A DNA stretch of 64,000 nt from Paractinoplanes bogorensis. Lineage in GTDB: Bacteria > Actinomycetota > Actinomycetes > Mycobacteriales > Micromonosporaceae. The notes beneath the pieces are model-generated. The model was not told the DNA's origin. It did no database searches and worked only from the letters and a program-made list of their open reading frames with translations. Numbering within the stretch: the stretch's first letter is position 1; each line of letters opens with the position of its first letter. The position numbers and the translations under genes are program-made. The stretch is from the NCBI RefSeq assembly GCF_018829635.1, contig NZ_JAHKKG010000007.1, forward strand, positions 62,001 through 126,000, given 5' to 3'. Below are positions 7,572-16,583 of the stretch, one piece after another.

Positions 7572-8594
7572 ATGCGCGCAGTGGTGTTCGCGGAACAGGG
7601 GAAGCTTTCGCTCGAGGACCGGGCCGACCTGGTGCCCGGGCACAAGGAAGTTCTGGTCGAGACCGCCGCGGTGGGCATCTGCGGCACGGACACTCATGTG
7701 TTCGACGGGGAGTTCGAGGGCACGGTCTATCCGCTGGTGCCGGGCCACGAGGCCACCGGCACCGTGGTCGCGCTCGGCCCGGGCGTCGAGAACGTCCAGG
7801 TCGGCGACCACGTCGCGGTCAACCCGAGCACCACCTGCGGCGAGTGCGAGTACTGCCTGACCGGCCGGCAGAACCTGTGCCGGGCCTGGAACGGCCTCGG
7901 CGTCGTGGCCTCGGACGGCGCGGCCCAGGAACGGTTCCTGGCCCCGGTCGCCAACGTCTTCAAGCTCCGGCCCGAGACCGACATCTACCAGGCCGCGCTG
8001 ATCGAGCCGCTGGCCTGTGCCATCCGGGGCTGGGACGTGCTGCCCCGGCGCATCGGCGACCACGTGCTGGTCTACGGCTCGGGCACGATGGGCCTGCTGA
8101 TGGCCCAGCTCGCCCCGCGGGCCGGTGCCGCCTCGGTCACGATCGTCGACATCAACGAGGCCCGGCTGCGGGTCGCCGCCGACGTCGGCATCACGTCGCG
8201 GGTGACGAACGCCGACGACGCCGGCCGCGACAACTGGGACGTGGTCATCGACTGCACCGGCAGCGTCCGGGCCATCGAGGACGGGCTCAAGCGGGTCAAG
8301 GCGGGCGGCTTCTTCCAGCACTTCGGCGTGGCCCCGGCCGAGGCGGTGGCCGGCTACTCGCCGTTCCGCATCTATCGCGACGAGGTCTCCATCGTCGGCA
8401 CCATGGCCGTGCTCAACACGTTCGGCCGGGCGGTCGAGATGTTCGAGGCGGGCGCGATCCAGGCCGCCCCGATGATCAGCCACTCGTTCACGCTGGACGA
8501 CTACGAGGCCGGGCTCGAGATGTTCCGCGCCGGCACCGGCCGCAAGCTGCAGATCCGGCCCAACGACACCCAGTCCCGGGTGCTGCTGCCGTGA
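7572..8594 (+). CDS. zinc-dependent polyol dehydrogenase (threitol/erythritol type)
   Basis: A zinc alcohol dehydrogenase of 340 residues. MRAVVF at 7572 is the usual family start, with GAGGGAG upstream; GTG 7560 would add four residues. Catalytic-zinc elements are CGTDTH and GHEATG. The structural-zinc cysteines are in CGECEYC and NLC, and the NAD-binding glycine motif is GSGTMGLL. The family includes sorbitol, threitol and arabinitol dehydrogenases. With the erythrulose-type kinase and two isomerases of this operon, the likely reaction is oxidation of threitol or erythritol to erythrulose. It is the first gene of the operon, and its stop overlaps the next start (GTGA). Confidence 0.8.
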   Translation: MRAVVFAEQGKLSLEDRADLVPGHKEVLVETAAVGICGTDTHVFDGEFEGTVYPLVPGHEATGTVVALGPGVENVQVGDHVAVNPSTTCGECEYCLTGRQNLCRAWNGLGVVASDGAAQERFLAPVANVFKLRPETDIYQAALIEPLACAIRGWDVLPRRIGDHVLVYGSGTMGLLMAQLAPRAGAASVTIVDINEARLRVAADVGITSRVTNADDAGRDNWDVVIDCTGSVRAIEDGLKRVKAGGFFQHFGVAPAEAVAGYSPFRIYRDEVSIVGTMAVLNTFGRAVEMFEAGAIQAAPMISHSFTLDDYEAGLEMFRAGTGRKLQIRPNDTQSRVLLP

Positions 8595-9202
8595 AAAACC
8601 GTATCTGGATCGGCATCGCCGTGCTCGTCGTGGTCGCGATGGGCTTCGGCACCAAGGTGGTCGACGGCAACGAGGCAACCGCCGCCGCCGCGCAGAAGTT
8701 CGACCCCGCCACGTACGGCACCACCGAGTTCCCCAAGATCCAGGCCGCTCTCGAGGAGCGGGCCGCACCGGCGGCCGAACTCGCCGCGGCACTGAAGAAG
8801 GACAAGGCGGCGGCCGAGAAGCAGTACGGCGTCCCCAGCAGCACCGGCGCCGAGATGGCGACCAGCTTCACCGGCACGGTCGGCAAGATCGACGGCGGTA
8901 TCGCCACGGTCGACGTCGAGGGCCTGCCGTCCGGGCTGGTCGTCCGGGTGCAGGTCGGCCCCGCGATCAACGGCACCGATCTGCGCGACTCGACCGGCAC
9001 GATCACCTTCGGCCAGTTCACCAACCAGATCGAGTACCAGGACGCGGCGTCGGCGCTCAACGAGGAGATGAAGAAGCAGGTCCTCGCGCCGCTCGGTGAC
9101 GCCAAGGAGCTGACCGGGCAGAAGCTCACCGTGGTCGGGGTCTTCCCGCTGATCAACCCGAACGGCTGGCTGGTCACCCCGGCGAAGGCGAGCAAGGGAT
9201 GA
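8591..9202 (+). CDS. DUF2291-type membrane-anchored protein of a sugar ABC operon
   Basis: A 203-residue protein with a GTG start overlapping the dehydrogenase stop. It has one N-terminal hydrophobic segment (about residues 5-20), then a KVVDGNE junction and a soluble extracytoplasmic domain. The block FDPATYGTTEFPKI and the late strand VVGVFPLINPNGWL match my memory of DUF2291 proteins, which are encoded beside ribose-type ABC importers and whose function is not established. It overlaps the ATPase start by four bases. It is a membrane or lipid-side accessory of the transporter by context only. Confidence 0.65.
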   Translation: MKNRIWIGIAVLVVVAMGFGTKVVDGNEATAAAAQKFDPATYGTTEFPKIQAALEERAAPAAELAAALKKDKAAAEKQYGVPSSTGAEMATSFTGTVGKIDGGIATVDVEGLPSGLVVRVQVGPAINGTDLRDSTGTITFGQFTNQIEYQDAASALNEEMKKQVLAPLGDAKELTGQKLTVVGVFPLINPNGWLVTPAKASKG

Positions 9203-10695
9203 ACAGTGCAGGCGAGGTGGTGCTCAGCGCCCGGCAGGTGGTGAAGACGTACGGGTCGACCCGGGCTCTGAAAGGTGTCGACTTCGACATCCACCGGGGG
9301 CAGGTCACCACGCTGTTCGGCGAGAACGGGGCCGGCAAGTCGACGCTGATGAAGATCCTGTCCGGGGTCGAGTCACCGACCGGCGGCGAGATCGTCCTGC
9401 ACGGCGAGCCGGTGCGTTTCGATTCCACGGTGGCGGCCCGCGAGAAGGGCATCTCGATCATCCACCAGGAGCTGAGCCTGGCCCCCAACCTCAGCGTGCG
9501 CGACAACATCTTCATGGGACGCGAACTGCGTACCCGCACCGGGGTGGACTTCGCCGAGGAGGCCCGGCAGACCCGGGCGCTGATGACCGAGCTGCAGGAG
9601 GACATCGACCCGTCGACGTTGGTGGCCGACCTGCGGCTGGGTCAGCAGCAGATCGTCGAGATCGCCCGCGCGCTGTCCGTCAACGCCCAGATCCTGATCA
9701 TGGACGAGCCGACGTCGGCGCTCAGCGCGGCCGAGGTCGAGGTGCTGTTCAAGGTCATCCACGACCTGACCGCGCGCGGGGTGTCGATCGTCTACATCTC
9801 GCACCACCTCGAAGAGGCGCTGCAGGTCACCGATCACGCCGTCGTACTGCGGGACGGGGCGATCGCGGCCACCGCCGAGCGCTCCGAGATCGACCTCGAG
9901 TGGATCGTGCGCCGGATGGTCGGGGCCGGCTTCGACCTCGGCGAGCCGCCCGCGGGCTCGCAGCAGGATCAGGTCGCGCTGTCGATCGAGAACGTGGTGG
10001 CCGACGGTGTCGACGACCTGAGCCTCCAGGTGCGGGCGGGCGAGATCGTCTGCCTGTACGGACTGATGGGCGCCGGCCGCACGGAGTTGCTGGAGGCGGT
10101 CGCGGGCCGGGTCCCGATCGAGTCCGGCACGATCCGGCTCGCCGGCCAGGACGTCAGCGGCCTGACCATCGCCGAGCGGATCGATCGCGGGCTCGGCCTG
10201 GTGCCCGAGGACCGGCAACGCGACGGGCTGGTGCAGACCATGACGGTCGGCCGCAACCTGTCGCTGGCGAGCATCGAGTCGTTCGTCCGGGGCGCCTTTC
10301 TCTCCCGGGGGGCCGAGCGTCGCCTGGTCGACGGGGCGATTCACGACGTACGGGTAAAAACCGCCGGAGGCGACGCCGCGATCGGATCCCTCAGCGGCGG
10401 CAACCAGCAGAAGGTCGTGATCGGCAAGATCCTGGCCACCGGGCCCGACGTCATCCTGCTCGACGAGCCCAGCCGCGGCATCGACGTCGGCGCCAAGGGC
10501 GAGGTGTTCCGGCTGCTGGCCGAGCGGGCCAAGGCGGGGCTGGCCGTCCTCTATTCCACCTCCGAGGTGGGGGAGTGCCTGAGCATCGCCCACCGGATCG
10601 TCGTGATGCGGCGCGGGCGGATCGCCGCCGAGTTCGACGCCGGCGTCACCAAGGAAACCATCATGGCCGCCTCGGGTGAGGCGGTGGTCGCATGA
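9199..10695 (+). CDS. ribose-type sugar ABC transporter, duplicated ATPase (RbsA-like)
   Basis: A 498-residue ATP-binding subunit with two ABC domains. The first domain (about residues 5-235) has Walker A GENGAGKST, signature LRLGQQQIVEIA and Walker B ILIMDEPTSAL. The second (about 255-495) has a degenerate Walker A (GLMGAGRTE), signature SGGNQQKV and Walker B VILLDEPSRG. This asymmetry is the rule in carbohydrate uptake transporter family 2. It powers import with the permease and binding protein encoded next, and is coupled by ATGA overlaps on both sides. Operon content points to a C4 polyol as cargo. Confidence 0.92.
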   Translation: MNSAGEVVLSARQVVKTYGSTRALKGVDFDIHRGQVTTLFGENGAGKSTLMKILSGVESPTGGEIVLHGEPVRFDSTVAAREKGISIIHQELSLAPNLSVRDNIFMGRELRTRTGVDFAEEARQTRALMTELQEDIDPSTLVADLRLGQQQIVEIARALSVNAQILIMDEPTSALSAAEVEVLFKVIHDLTARGVSIVYISHHLEEALQVTDHAVVLRDGAIAATAERSEIDLEWIVRRMVGAGFDLGEPPAGSQQDQVALSIENVVADGVDDLSLQVRAGEIVCLYGLMGAGRTELLEAVAGRVPIESGTIRLAGQDVSGLTIAERIDRGLGLVPEDRQRDGLVQTMTVGRNLSLASIESFVRGAFLSRGAERRLVDGAIHDVRVKTAGGDAAIGSLSGGNQQKVVIGKILATGPDVILLDEPSRGIDVGAKGEVFRLLAERAKAGLAVLYSTSEVGECLSIAHRIVVMRRGRIAAEFDAGVTKETIMAASGEAVVA

Positions 10696-11759
10696 AGCCT
10701 CCAGACAGGGACCGTCAGATGAACGTCGGCAAACTGATCCTCGAGGGCCGCGCGTTCCTCGCGCTGCTCGTCGTCATCGTCGTCTTCTCGTTGCTCTCGC
10801 CCAACTACTTCAGTGTCAGCAACCTGCTGACCATGTCGTCGCACGTCGCCGTGTACGCGGTGCTGGCCATCGGCATGCTCCTGGTCATCCTCAACGGCGG
10901 CATCGACCTCTCGGTCGGCTCGACCCTCGGCCTGTCCGGGGTGATCGCCGGCGCACTGATGCAGGGCGTGCCCGTCTTCGGGGTCCGGCTGTTCCCGTCG
11001 GTCTGGGTCGTCGTCATCGTCACGTGTGCCGTCGGCGCCCTGATCGGCCTGCTCAACGGGGTGCTGGTGGCGAGATTCAGAGTCGCTTCCTTCGTGGCGA
11101 CGCTGGGCACGCTTTATGTCGTACGGGGAATCGGTCTGCTCATGACCGACGGCCTCACCTACAACGACCTCGGCGGCGACCCCGCCCTGGGCAACACCGG
11201 GTTCGACTGGCTCGGCTTCAACAAGCTGCTGGGCATCCCGATCGGTGTGCTGGTGATGATCGTCGTCGCCGCGGTGGCCAGTGTGCTGCTCAGCCGCACG
11301 GTCTTCGGCCGCTGGCTGTACTCGGCGGGCGGCAACGAGCGCGCGGCCGAGCTCTCCGGCGTCCCGGTCAAAAAGGTCAAGGTCTGGGTGTACGTGGTCT
11401 CGGGGCTGTGCGCCGCGGTCGCCGGCCTGATCCTGTCGTCCGAACTGACCTCGGCCGGACCCACCGCGGGCACCTCCTACGAGCTCACCGCGATCGCCGC
11501 GGTCGTGATCGGCGGCGCCGCGCTGACCGGCGGCCGGGGCAACGTGCGGGGCACCATGCTCGGCGCGTTCGTCATCGGCTTCCTCTCCGACGGCCTGGTC
11601 ATCGTCGGCGTCTCGGCCTACTGGCAGACCGTCTTCACCGGTGCCGTCATCGTCCTCGCCGTCCTGCTCAACGCCGTGCAGTACGGCCGTAAGCGCCCTC
11701 GCAAGAAGCCGGCCGACACCCCCACGGACACGCCGAAAACCTTGGCTTCCGTCGCCTGA
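10692..11759 (+). CDS. ribose-type sugar ABC transporter permease (RbsC-like)
   Basis: A 355-residue integral membrane protein with eight or more hydrophobic segments and the family block NGGIDLSVGSTLGLSGV (about residues 70-86), plus NGVLVARFRVASFVATLG and the GGRGNVRGT loop. The start used overlaps the ATPase stop (ATGA); an internal ATG at 10719 is an alternative. The C terminus is basic and Pro/Thr-rich (KRPRKKPADTP). It forms the channel of the importer as a homodimer in known relatives. A 45-base gap precedes the binding-protein gene. Confidence 0.92.
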   Translation: MKPPDRDRQMNVGKLILEGRAFLALLVVIVVFSLLSPNYFSVSNLLTMSSHVAVYAVLAIGMLLVILNGGIDLSVGSTLGLSGVIAGALMQGVPVFGVRLFPSVWVVVIVTCAVGALIGLLNGVLVARFRVASFVATLGTLYVVRGIGLLMTDGLTYNDLGGDPALGNTGFDWLGFNKLLGIPIGVLVMIVVAAVASVLLSRTVFGRWLYSAGGNERAAELSGVPVKKVKVWVYVVSGLCAAVAGLILSSELTSAGPTAGTSYELTAIAAVVIGGAALTGGRGNVRGTMLGAFVIGFLSDGLVIVGVSAYWQTVFTGAVIVLAVLLNAVQYGRKRPRKKPADTPTDTPKTLASVA

Positions 11760-11775
11760 AATCCCGTTCGCGCAA

Positions 11776-11792
11776 TTCCTTCAGATAAGGAA
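11776..11792 (+). promoter_or_regulatory. small hairpin covering the binding-protein ribosome site
   Basis: TTCCTT (11776-11781) and AAGGAA (11787-11792) form a perfect 6-bp stem with a 5-base loop. The right arm is also the Shine-Dalgarno sequence of the downstream gene (AAGGAAG, 11787-11793; ATG at 11805). The stem could modulate binding-protein translation. It is weak because four of its six pairs are A-T. Confidence 0.35.
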
Positions 11793-11804
11793 GTGGGTAC
11801 CCCC

Positions 11805-12791
11805 ATGCCTCGTTACGGTTCGGTCGCGCTCGCGACCGGCGCACTCGCCCTGGTGCTGACCGGCGGTTGCTCCGCCGCGGCGGAGAAGACCGACGCCGCC
11901 GGCGGTGACTCGAAAGCCGGCGGCCTGATCACGATCATCGTCAACGACCCGTCCAACCCCTATTGGCAGACCGAGGGCACGGTGGCCGAGGCCGAGGCCA
12001 AGAAGCTCGGCTACACGGCCAACGTCTCGGCCTCCAAGGGCGACACCAACACCGAGAGCAACCTGATCGACACCGCGATCACCAACAAGTCGGTCGCCAT
12101 CATCCTCGACCCGGCCAACGCCAGCGGATCGGTCGGCGCGGTCAAGAAGGCCAACGCCGCCGACATCCCGGTCTTCCTGGTCAACGCCGAGATCAACCAG
12201 GAGGGCCTGGCCAAGGCTCAACTGGTGTCGAACAACGCGCAGGGCGCGGCGATCGGCGCCCAGCAGTGGATCACCGCGGTCGGCGACTCGGGCGAGTACG
12301 TCGAGCTCTTCGGCGCGCCGTCGGACAACAACGCGGCCACCCGGTCCAACGGCTACAAGACCGTGCTGACCCAGTACCCGACCCTCAAGCAGGTCGGTAA
12401 GGACGTCGCCAACTGGGACCGGACCCAGGGCCACGACAAGATGCAGAGCCTGCTGCAGGCCCACCCGACCATCAAGGGTGTGATCTCGGGCAACGACGAG
12501 ATGGCGCTCGGCGCGATCGCCGCCCTGAAGTCGGCCGGCAAGCTCGGCCAGGTCAAGGTGGGCGGCTTCGACGGCTCGCCCGACGCGATCGCCGCCATCA
12601 AGGCCGGTGAGCTGCAGTACACCGTGCTCCAGCCGGTCGCCACCTTTGCCAAGAAGGCCGTCGAGCAGGCCGACTCCTACCTGCGTACGGGAAAAACGGG
12701 TGTGGCGGTCGAGAAGCAGGCCTTCGACTGTGTGCTGATCACCAAGGAGAACGTGGCCGACTACATCGCCCCGTTCACGCTCAAGTCCTAG
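11805..12791 (+). CDS. sugar-binding lipoprotein of the ABC importer (RbsB-like)
   Basis: A periplasmic-binding-protein type I family lipoprotein of 328 residues. The ATG at 11805 gives a clean lipoprotein signal (LVLTGGC, Cys16 as lipid anchor); GTG 11793 is in frame but inside the Shine-Dalgarno sequence. Two alternating Rossmann-like lobes are visible, with IIVNDPSNPYWQ at the start and NDEMALGA and GGFDGSPDAI late in the chain, as in ribose and polyol binding proteins. It delivers ligand to the permease outside the membrane. Threitol or erythritol is the expected ligand from the catabolic genes; I cannot read the ligand from binding residues. Confidence 0.9.
   Translation: MPRYGSVALATGALALVLTGGCSAAAEKTDAAGGDSKAGGLITIIVNDPSNPYWQTEGTVAEAEAKKLGYTANVSASKGDTNTESNLIDTAITNKSVAIILDPANASGSVGAVKKANAADIPVFLVNAEINQEGLAKAQLVSNNAQGAAIGAQQWITAVGDSGEYVELFGAPSDNNAATRSNGYKTVLTQYPTLKQVGKDVANWDRTQGHDKMQSLLQAHPTIKGVISGNDEMALGAIAALKSAGKLGQVKVGGFDGSPDAIAAIKAGELQYTVLQPVATFAKKAVEQADSYLRTGKTGVAVEKQAFDCVLITKENVADYIAPFTLKS
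12684..12694 (+). repeat. 11-bp motif CGTACGGGAAA, copy 2
   Basis: Lies inside the binding-protein gene, read as R-T-G-K. Confidence 0.6.
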
Positions 12792-12804
12792 AGGGAGGGT
12801 CCCA

Positions 12805-14517
12805 GTGAGCTACCTCCGGATCGACGCGTCGACCTTCCGGGACGACATGATCGGCGGGTTCGTCGCCGCCCACGGTGACGTGGTCCGCCCGGTGACCGGC
12901 GGCGTCACCCGGGTCGCGGGCACCCCGGCGGGCCAGGTGGCAGTGGTCATCGGAGGCGGATCCGGCCACTACCCGGCGTTCGCCGGGCTGGTCGGACCGG
13001 GTCTCGCCCACGGGGCCGCGATGGGTGAGGTCTTCGCCTCGCCGTCGGCCCAGCAGGTGTACGCCGTGGCCCGCGCGGTCGCCGCCGGCTCGGGCGTGCT
13101 GCTCGCCTACGGCAACTACGCCGGTGACGTCCTGAACTTCGACCAGGCTGAGCAGCGTCTGCGGTCGGACGGCATCCCGTGCCGCACGGTGGTCGTCACC
13201 GACGACATCGCGAGCGCCACGCCCGACCAGGCCCACCTGCGGCGCGGGATCGCCGGCGACTTCGTCGTCTTCCGCGCCGCCGGGTGGGCGGCCGAGCAGG
13301 GCCGCGACCTGGACGATGTGTGGGAACTGGCCGACCGGGCCAACCGGCGGACCCGGTCGCTCGGCGTCGCGTTCTCGGGTTGCACGCTGCCCGGGGCCGA
13401 CGGGCCGCTGTTCACCGTGCCGGCCGGGCGGATGGCGGTCGGGATCGGGATCCACGGCGAGCCCGGCATCGACGAGACGGCGTTGCCGTCGGTCGACGAA
13501 CTGGCCGAGCTGCTGACCCGGCGGGTTCTGGCGGAGGCCCCGGCGGGTGAGCGGGTCGCGGTGATCCTGAACGGTCTTGGTTCGGTCAAGGCCGAGGAGC
13601 TGTTCGTCATCTATCAGCGGGTGGCGACACTGCTGAACGACGCCGGGCGCACGGTCGTGCAGCCCGAGGTGGGCGAGCTGGCCACCAGTTTCGAGATGGC
13701 CGGGGTCTCGCTCACCGTGACTGTGCTGGACGAGGAGCTCGAGCAGGCCTGGACGTCCCCGGCACACAGCGCTGCCTATCGGCGGGGGACTGTGATCGCG
13801 GATGGATCGGCCTTGATGAGCGAGTCGATCTTGCCGCCGACGAAGATCAACCGAGGGTCCGACGACTCGCGGGCCGCGGCTGCGGTTGTGGTGCACGCGT
13901 TGCACCAGATCACGGCCACCATCGACACGCACATCGACGAGCTGGGCCGCCTCGACGCGCTGGCCGGCGACGGCGACCACGGCCTCGGGATGCACCGGGG
14001 CGCGACCGCCGCCACCGCCGCGGCCGACGAGGCGTGCCAGGCCGGTGGCGGGGCCCGGGCCACGCTGGACGCCGCCGCGCAGGCCTGGGCCGACAAGGCG
14101 GGCGGCACCTCGGGCGCGCTCTGGGGGCTCGCCCTGGCCGCGGTGGCGGCCGAGTTCTCCGACGACCACGCGCCCGCCACCGGTGACGTCGTGGCCGGCG
14201 TGCGGGCGGCCGCCGCCGCCATCACCCGGGCCGGTAAAGCCGAGCTGGGCGACAAGACCATGGTGGACGCGCTGCTGCCGTTCGCCGACCGGCTGGCCGA
14301 GCTGGTCTCCTCGGGCGCCGACCTCGGCGCGGCGTGGCCGGTCGCCGCCGAGACCGCCACCTCGGCCGCCCGGGCCACGGCCGACCTGCAACCGCGTCTC
14401 GGACGGGCCCGCGCCCACACCACTAGGAGCATCGGTTCGCCCGACCCGGGCGCCGTCTCGATGGCTCTCGCGCTGACCGCCGTGAGCCCGCTGCTCTTCG
14501 CCAGAAAGGCCGTGTGA
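12805..14517 (+). CDS. DhaK-DhaL fusion kinase, likely erythrulose kinase
   Basis: A 570-residue ATP-dependent kinase of the dihydroxyacetone kinase family. The DhaK part (about residues 1-330) has GGGSGHYPAF and the substrate-linking histidine H217 in GIGIHGEPG. The DhaL part (about 345-570) has the Mg-ATP block GDGDHGLGMHRG and GDKTMVDALLP. Single-chain DhaK-DhaL enzymes next to a C4-polyol dehydrogenase, an RpiB homologue and a TIM homologue are the L- or D-erythrulose kinases of the mycobacterial threitol pathways, so phosphorylation of erythrulose at C4 is the likely reaction. GAGGGAGG precedes the GTG start. The stop overlaps the next ATG by one base. Confidence 0.85.
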   Translation: MSYLRIDASTFRDDMIGGFVAAHGDVVRPVTGGVTRVAGTPAGQVAVVIGGGSGHYPAFAGLVGPGLAHGAAMGEVFASPSAQQVYAVARAVAAGSGVLLAYGNYAGDVLNFDQAEQRLRSDGIPCRTVVVTDDIASATPDQAHLRRGIAGDFVVFRAAGWAAEQGRDLDDVWELADRANRRTRSLGVAFSGCTLPGADGPLFTVPAGRMAVGIGIHGEPGIDETALPSVDELAELLTRRVLAEAPAGERVAVILNGLGSVKAEELFVIYQRVATLLNDAGRTVVQPEVGELATSFEMAGVSLTVTVLDEELEQAWTSPAHSAAYRRGTVIADGSALMSESILPPTKINRGSDDSRAAAAVVVHALHQITATIDTHIDELGRLDALAGDGDHGLGMHRGATAATAAADEACQAGGGARATLDAAAQAWADKAGGTSGALWGLALAAVAAEFSDDHAPATGDVVAGVRAAAAAITRAGKAELGDKTMVDALLPFADRLAELVSSGADLGAAWPVAAETATSAARATADLQPRLGRARAHTTRSIGSPDPGAVSMALALTAVSPLLFARKAV

Positions 14518-14981
14518 TGAGTTTTCGGATAGTGGTCGGATCGGACGACGCCGGCTTCGAGTACAAGGAGGCGCTCAAGGCCGACCTGCTGCGCCACCCG
14601 TCGGTCACCGAGGTGGTCGACGTGGGGGTCGGCGCGGACGACCACACCGCCTATCCCAGCATCGCCATCGCCGCGGCCGAGATGATCGTGCAGGGGACGG
14701 CCGACCGGGCGCTGCTCGTCTGCGGCACCGGCCTCGGCGTGGCCATCGCGGCCAACAAGGTTCCCGGCGTACGAGCCGTGACCGCGCACGACAGTTTCTC
14801 GGTCGAGCGTTCGGTGCTGAGCAACAACGCCCAGGTGCTCACGTTCGGTCAGCGGGTCATCGGCCTGGAACTGGCCCGGCGGCTGGCCCGGGAATGGCTC
14901 AGCTACTCGTTCGACGAAACCTCGGAATCCGCGCGGAAGGTCGCCGTCCTCTCCGAATATGAGCAGAATGCGTCGTCCTGA
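14517..14981 (+). CDS. RpiB-family isomerase, likely erythrulose 4-phosphate isomerase
   Basis: A 154-residue RpiB/LacAB-fold protein. ATG 14517 overlaps the kinase stop by one base; GTG 14514 is also in frame. The family opening VGSDDAGFEYKE and the active-site block LLVCGTGLGVAIAANK are present, with catalytic Cys69, followed by HDSFSVERSVLSNNAQ. In this operon it should convert D-erythrulose 4-phosphate to D-erythrose 4-phosphate (EryI/DerI role), which feeds the pentose phosphate pathway. The 3' end overlaps the next gene by 23 bases. Confidence 0.85.
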   Translation: MSFRIVVGSDDAGFEYKEALKADLLRHPSVTEVVDVGVGADDHTAYPSIAIAAAEMIVQGTADRALLVCGTGLGVAIAANKVPGVRAVTAHDSFSVERSVLSNNAQVLTFGQRVIGLELARRLAREWLSYSFDETSESARKVAVLSEYEQNASS

Positions 14982-15726
14982 ACCCGGTCCGGCCCGCACC
15001 TTCCTCGCGGTCAGCCTGAAGATGTACTTCGACCCGGCGCGGACGCTGGAGTGGACGGCCGGGGTGGCCGAACTGGCCCGCACCCACCCGGCCGTCACCG
15101 GCGGCCACGTCGACCTGGTCGTGCTGCCGTCCCTGCCGGTTCTCGGTTCCGTGGTGGAGCTGCTGGCCGGCACCGGGGTGGCGGTGGGCGCCCAGGATCT
15201 CTTCCACCTCGACCGCGGGGCCTACACCGGCGCGGTCAGCGGGGCCGACCTGCGCCAGCTCGGATGCGCGTACGCGGAGGTCGGGCACTTCGAACGACGC
15301 ACGATCTTCGGGGAGGACGACCGGATGATCCGGCGCAAGATGGTCGCCGCGCGGCGCAACGATCTGATCCCGCTGCTCTGCGTGGGGGAGTCGCGGGCCG
15401 TCTCGGTCGACGAGGCGGTGTCCGAGTGCGTGGGTCAGCTCGAGGCGGCGGTCGGGCGGGACGACATCCCGCTCGTGGTGGCGTACGAGCCGACCTGGGC
15501 CATCGGGGCCGCCGAGCCGGCCGGGCCGACGCACGTGAAGGCGGTGACGGCCGAGATCCGGGCCTGGCTGGGCGACCGCGACGCCCGGGTCATCTACGGC
15601 GGCAGCGCCGGGAACGGCCTGCTCACCGAGCTCGACGGCGCCGTCGACGGCCTGTTCCTGGGCCGGTCGGCCCACCGGGTTCCGGCCCTACGCTCTATCC
15701 TCGACGAGACCAGGGGCGTCCGATGA
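14959..15726 (+). CDS. triosephosphate isomerase-like protein, likely erythrulose 4-phosphate epimerase/isomerase
   Basis: A TIM-barrel protein of 255 residues; ATG 14968 is an alternative start. It has the TIM catalytic lysine block (SLKMY), His110 in VGHFERR (Phe where TpiA has Ser) and the base E177 in AYEPTWAIG, then the phosphate-gripping GGSAGNG. TIM paralogues in C4-polyol operons (EryH/LerI) interconvert L-erythrulose 4- or 1-phosphate with D-erythrulose 4-phosphate, which fits here better than a housekeeping TpiA. The SLKMY and HFERR changes set it apart from glycolytic TpiA. The stop overlaps the regulator start (ATGA). Confidence 0.8.
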   Translation: MSRMRRPEPGPARTFLAVSLKMYFDPARTLEWTAGVAELARTHPAVTGGHVDLVVLPSLPVLGSVVELLAGTGVAVGAQDLFHLDRGAYTGAVSGADLRQLGCAYAEVGHFERRTIFGEDDRMIRRKMVAARRNDLIPLLCVGESRAVSVDEAVSECVGQLEAAVGRDDIPLVVAYEPTWAIGAAEPAGPTHVKAVTAEIRAWLGDRDARVIYGGSAGNGLLTELDGAVDGLFLGRSAHRVPALRSILDETRGVR

Positions 15727-16583
15727 CGCAGCGCGCAGATCACGACGGGGGATCCAGCACCATGTCGACCGAGCCGGTCGCCGGCGACACCCGCCAGTCG
15801 CGGCAGCTGGCCCGGCAGCGGGCCATCACCGAGGCCGTGGTGGCCGAGGGTGCGGTCCGCATCGAGCAGCTGGCCGAGCGTTTCCAGATCAGCCTGATGA
15901 CCGTGCACCGCGACCTCGACGAGCTCGAGGCGCGGGGCATCCTCCGCAAGTCCCGCGGGGTGGCCACCGCCCTGTCGACCAGCCTGATCGAGTCGAGCGA
16001 CGTCTACCGGCTCAGCCGCCAGTCGGCCGAGAAGGAAGCACTGGCCGTGGCCGCGATGAGTTTCGTCGAGCCCGGGCAGGCCATCTTCCTCGACGACTCG
16101 ACCACTGTGCTGCGGATGGCCCCGCACCTGGCCGACAAGACGCCGCTGACCGTCATCACCAACGTGCTGAGCCTGATCAACGAGCTGCGCGGCACCACCG
16201 GCATCAACCTGCTCGGGCTGGGCGGCCAGTACTACAACTGGTGCAGCGCCTTCATGGGCCCGATGACCACGCAGACCATCGCCGGGCTGCAGGCCGACCT
16301 GTTCATCATGTCGACGTCGGCCATCACCAAAGACATCGCGTTCCACCAGTTCCTCGAGACGATCGAGACCAAGCGCGCGATGTTCGAGTCGGCCAACCGG
16401 CGCATCCTGCTGGCCGACCACACCAAGTTCGAGCGGCAGGCGCTGCACGCGCTGGCCCCGCTGAAAGACTTCGACACCGTCATCGTGGACGACGGCACCG
16501 CGCCGGAACACGTCGAACGGATGCGCTCGAAGGGCATCGAGGTGCTGGTCGCCCCGACGCCCCGTCGCCTCAGTAAATCCTGA
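15723..16583 (+). CDS. DeoR-family repressor of the polyol operon
   Basis: A 286-residue regulator. The start at 15723 overlaps the isomerase stop (ATGA); MSTEPV at 15762 is an alternative. The DeoR helix-turn-helix is at about residues 35-80 (VRIEQLAERFQISLMTVHRDLDEL). The C-terminal sugar-phosphate sensor domain (about 95-265) contains FLDDSTTVLRMAPHL and DHTKFERQAL. It is the last gene of the operon and probably represses it through the palindrome and half-site near 7395-7524, with a C4 sugar phosphate as inducer. It overlaps a convergent gene by 14 bases. Confidence 0.88.
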   Translation: MTQRADHDGGSSTMSTEPVAGDTRQSRQLARQRAITEAVVAEGAVRIEQLAERFQISLMTVHRDLDELEARGILRKSRGVATALSTSLIESSDVYRLSRQSAEKEALAVAAMSFVEPGQAIFLDDSTTVLRMAPHLADKTPLTVITNVLSLINELRGTTGINLLGLGGQYYNWCSAFMGPMTTQTIAGLQADLFIMSTSAITKDIAFHQFLETIETKRAMFESANRRILLADHTKFERQALHALAPLKDFDTVIVDDGTAPEHVERMRSKGIEVLVAPTPRRLSKS

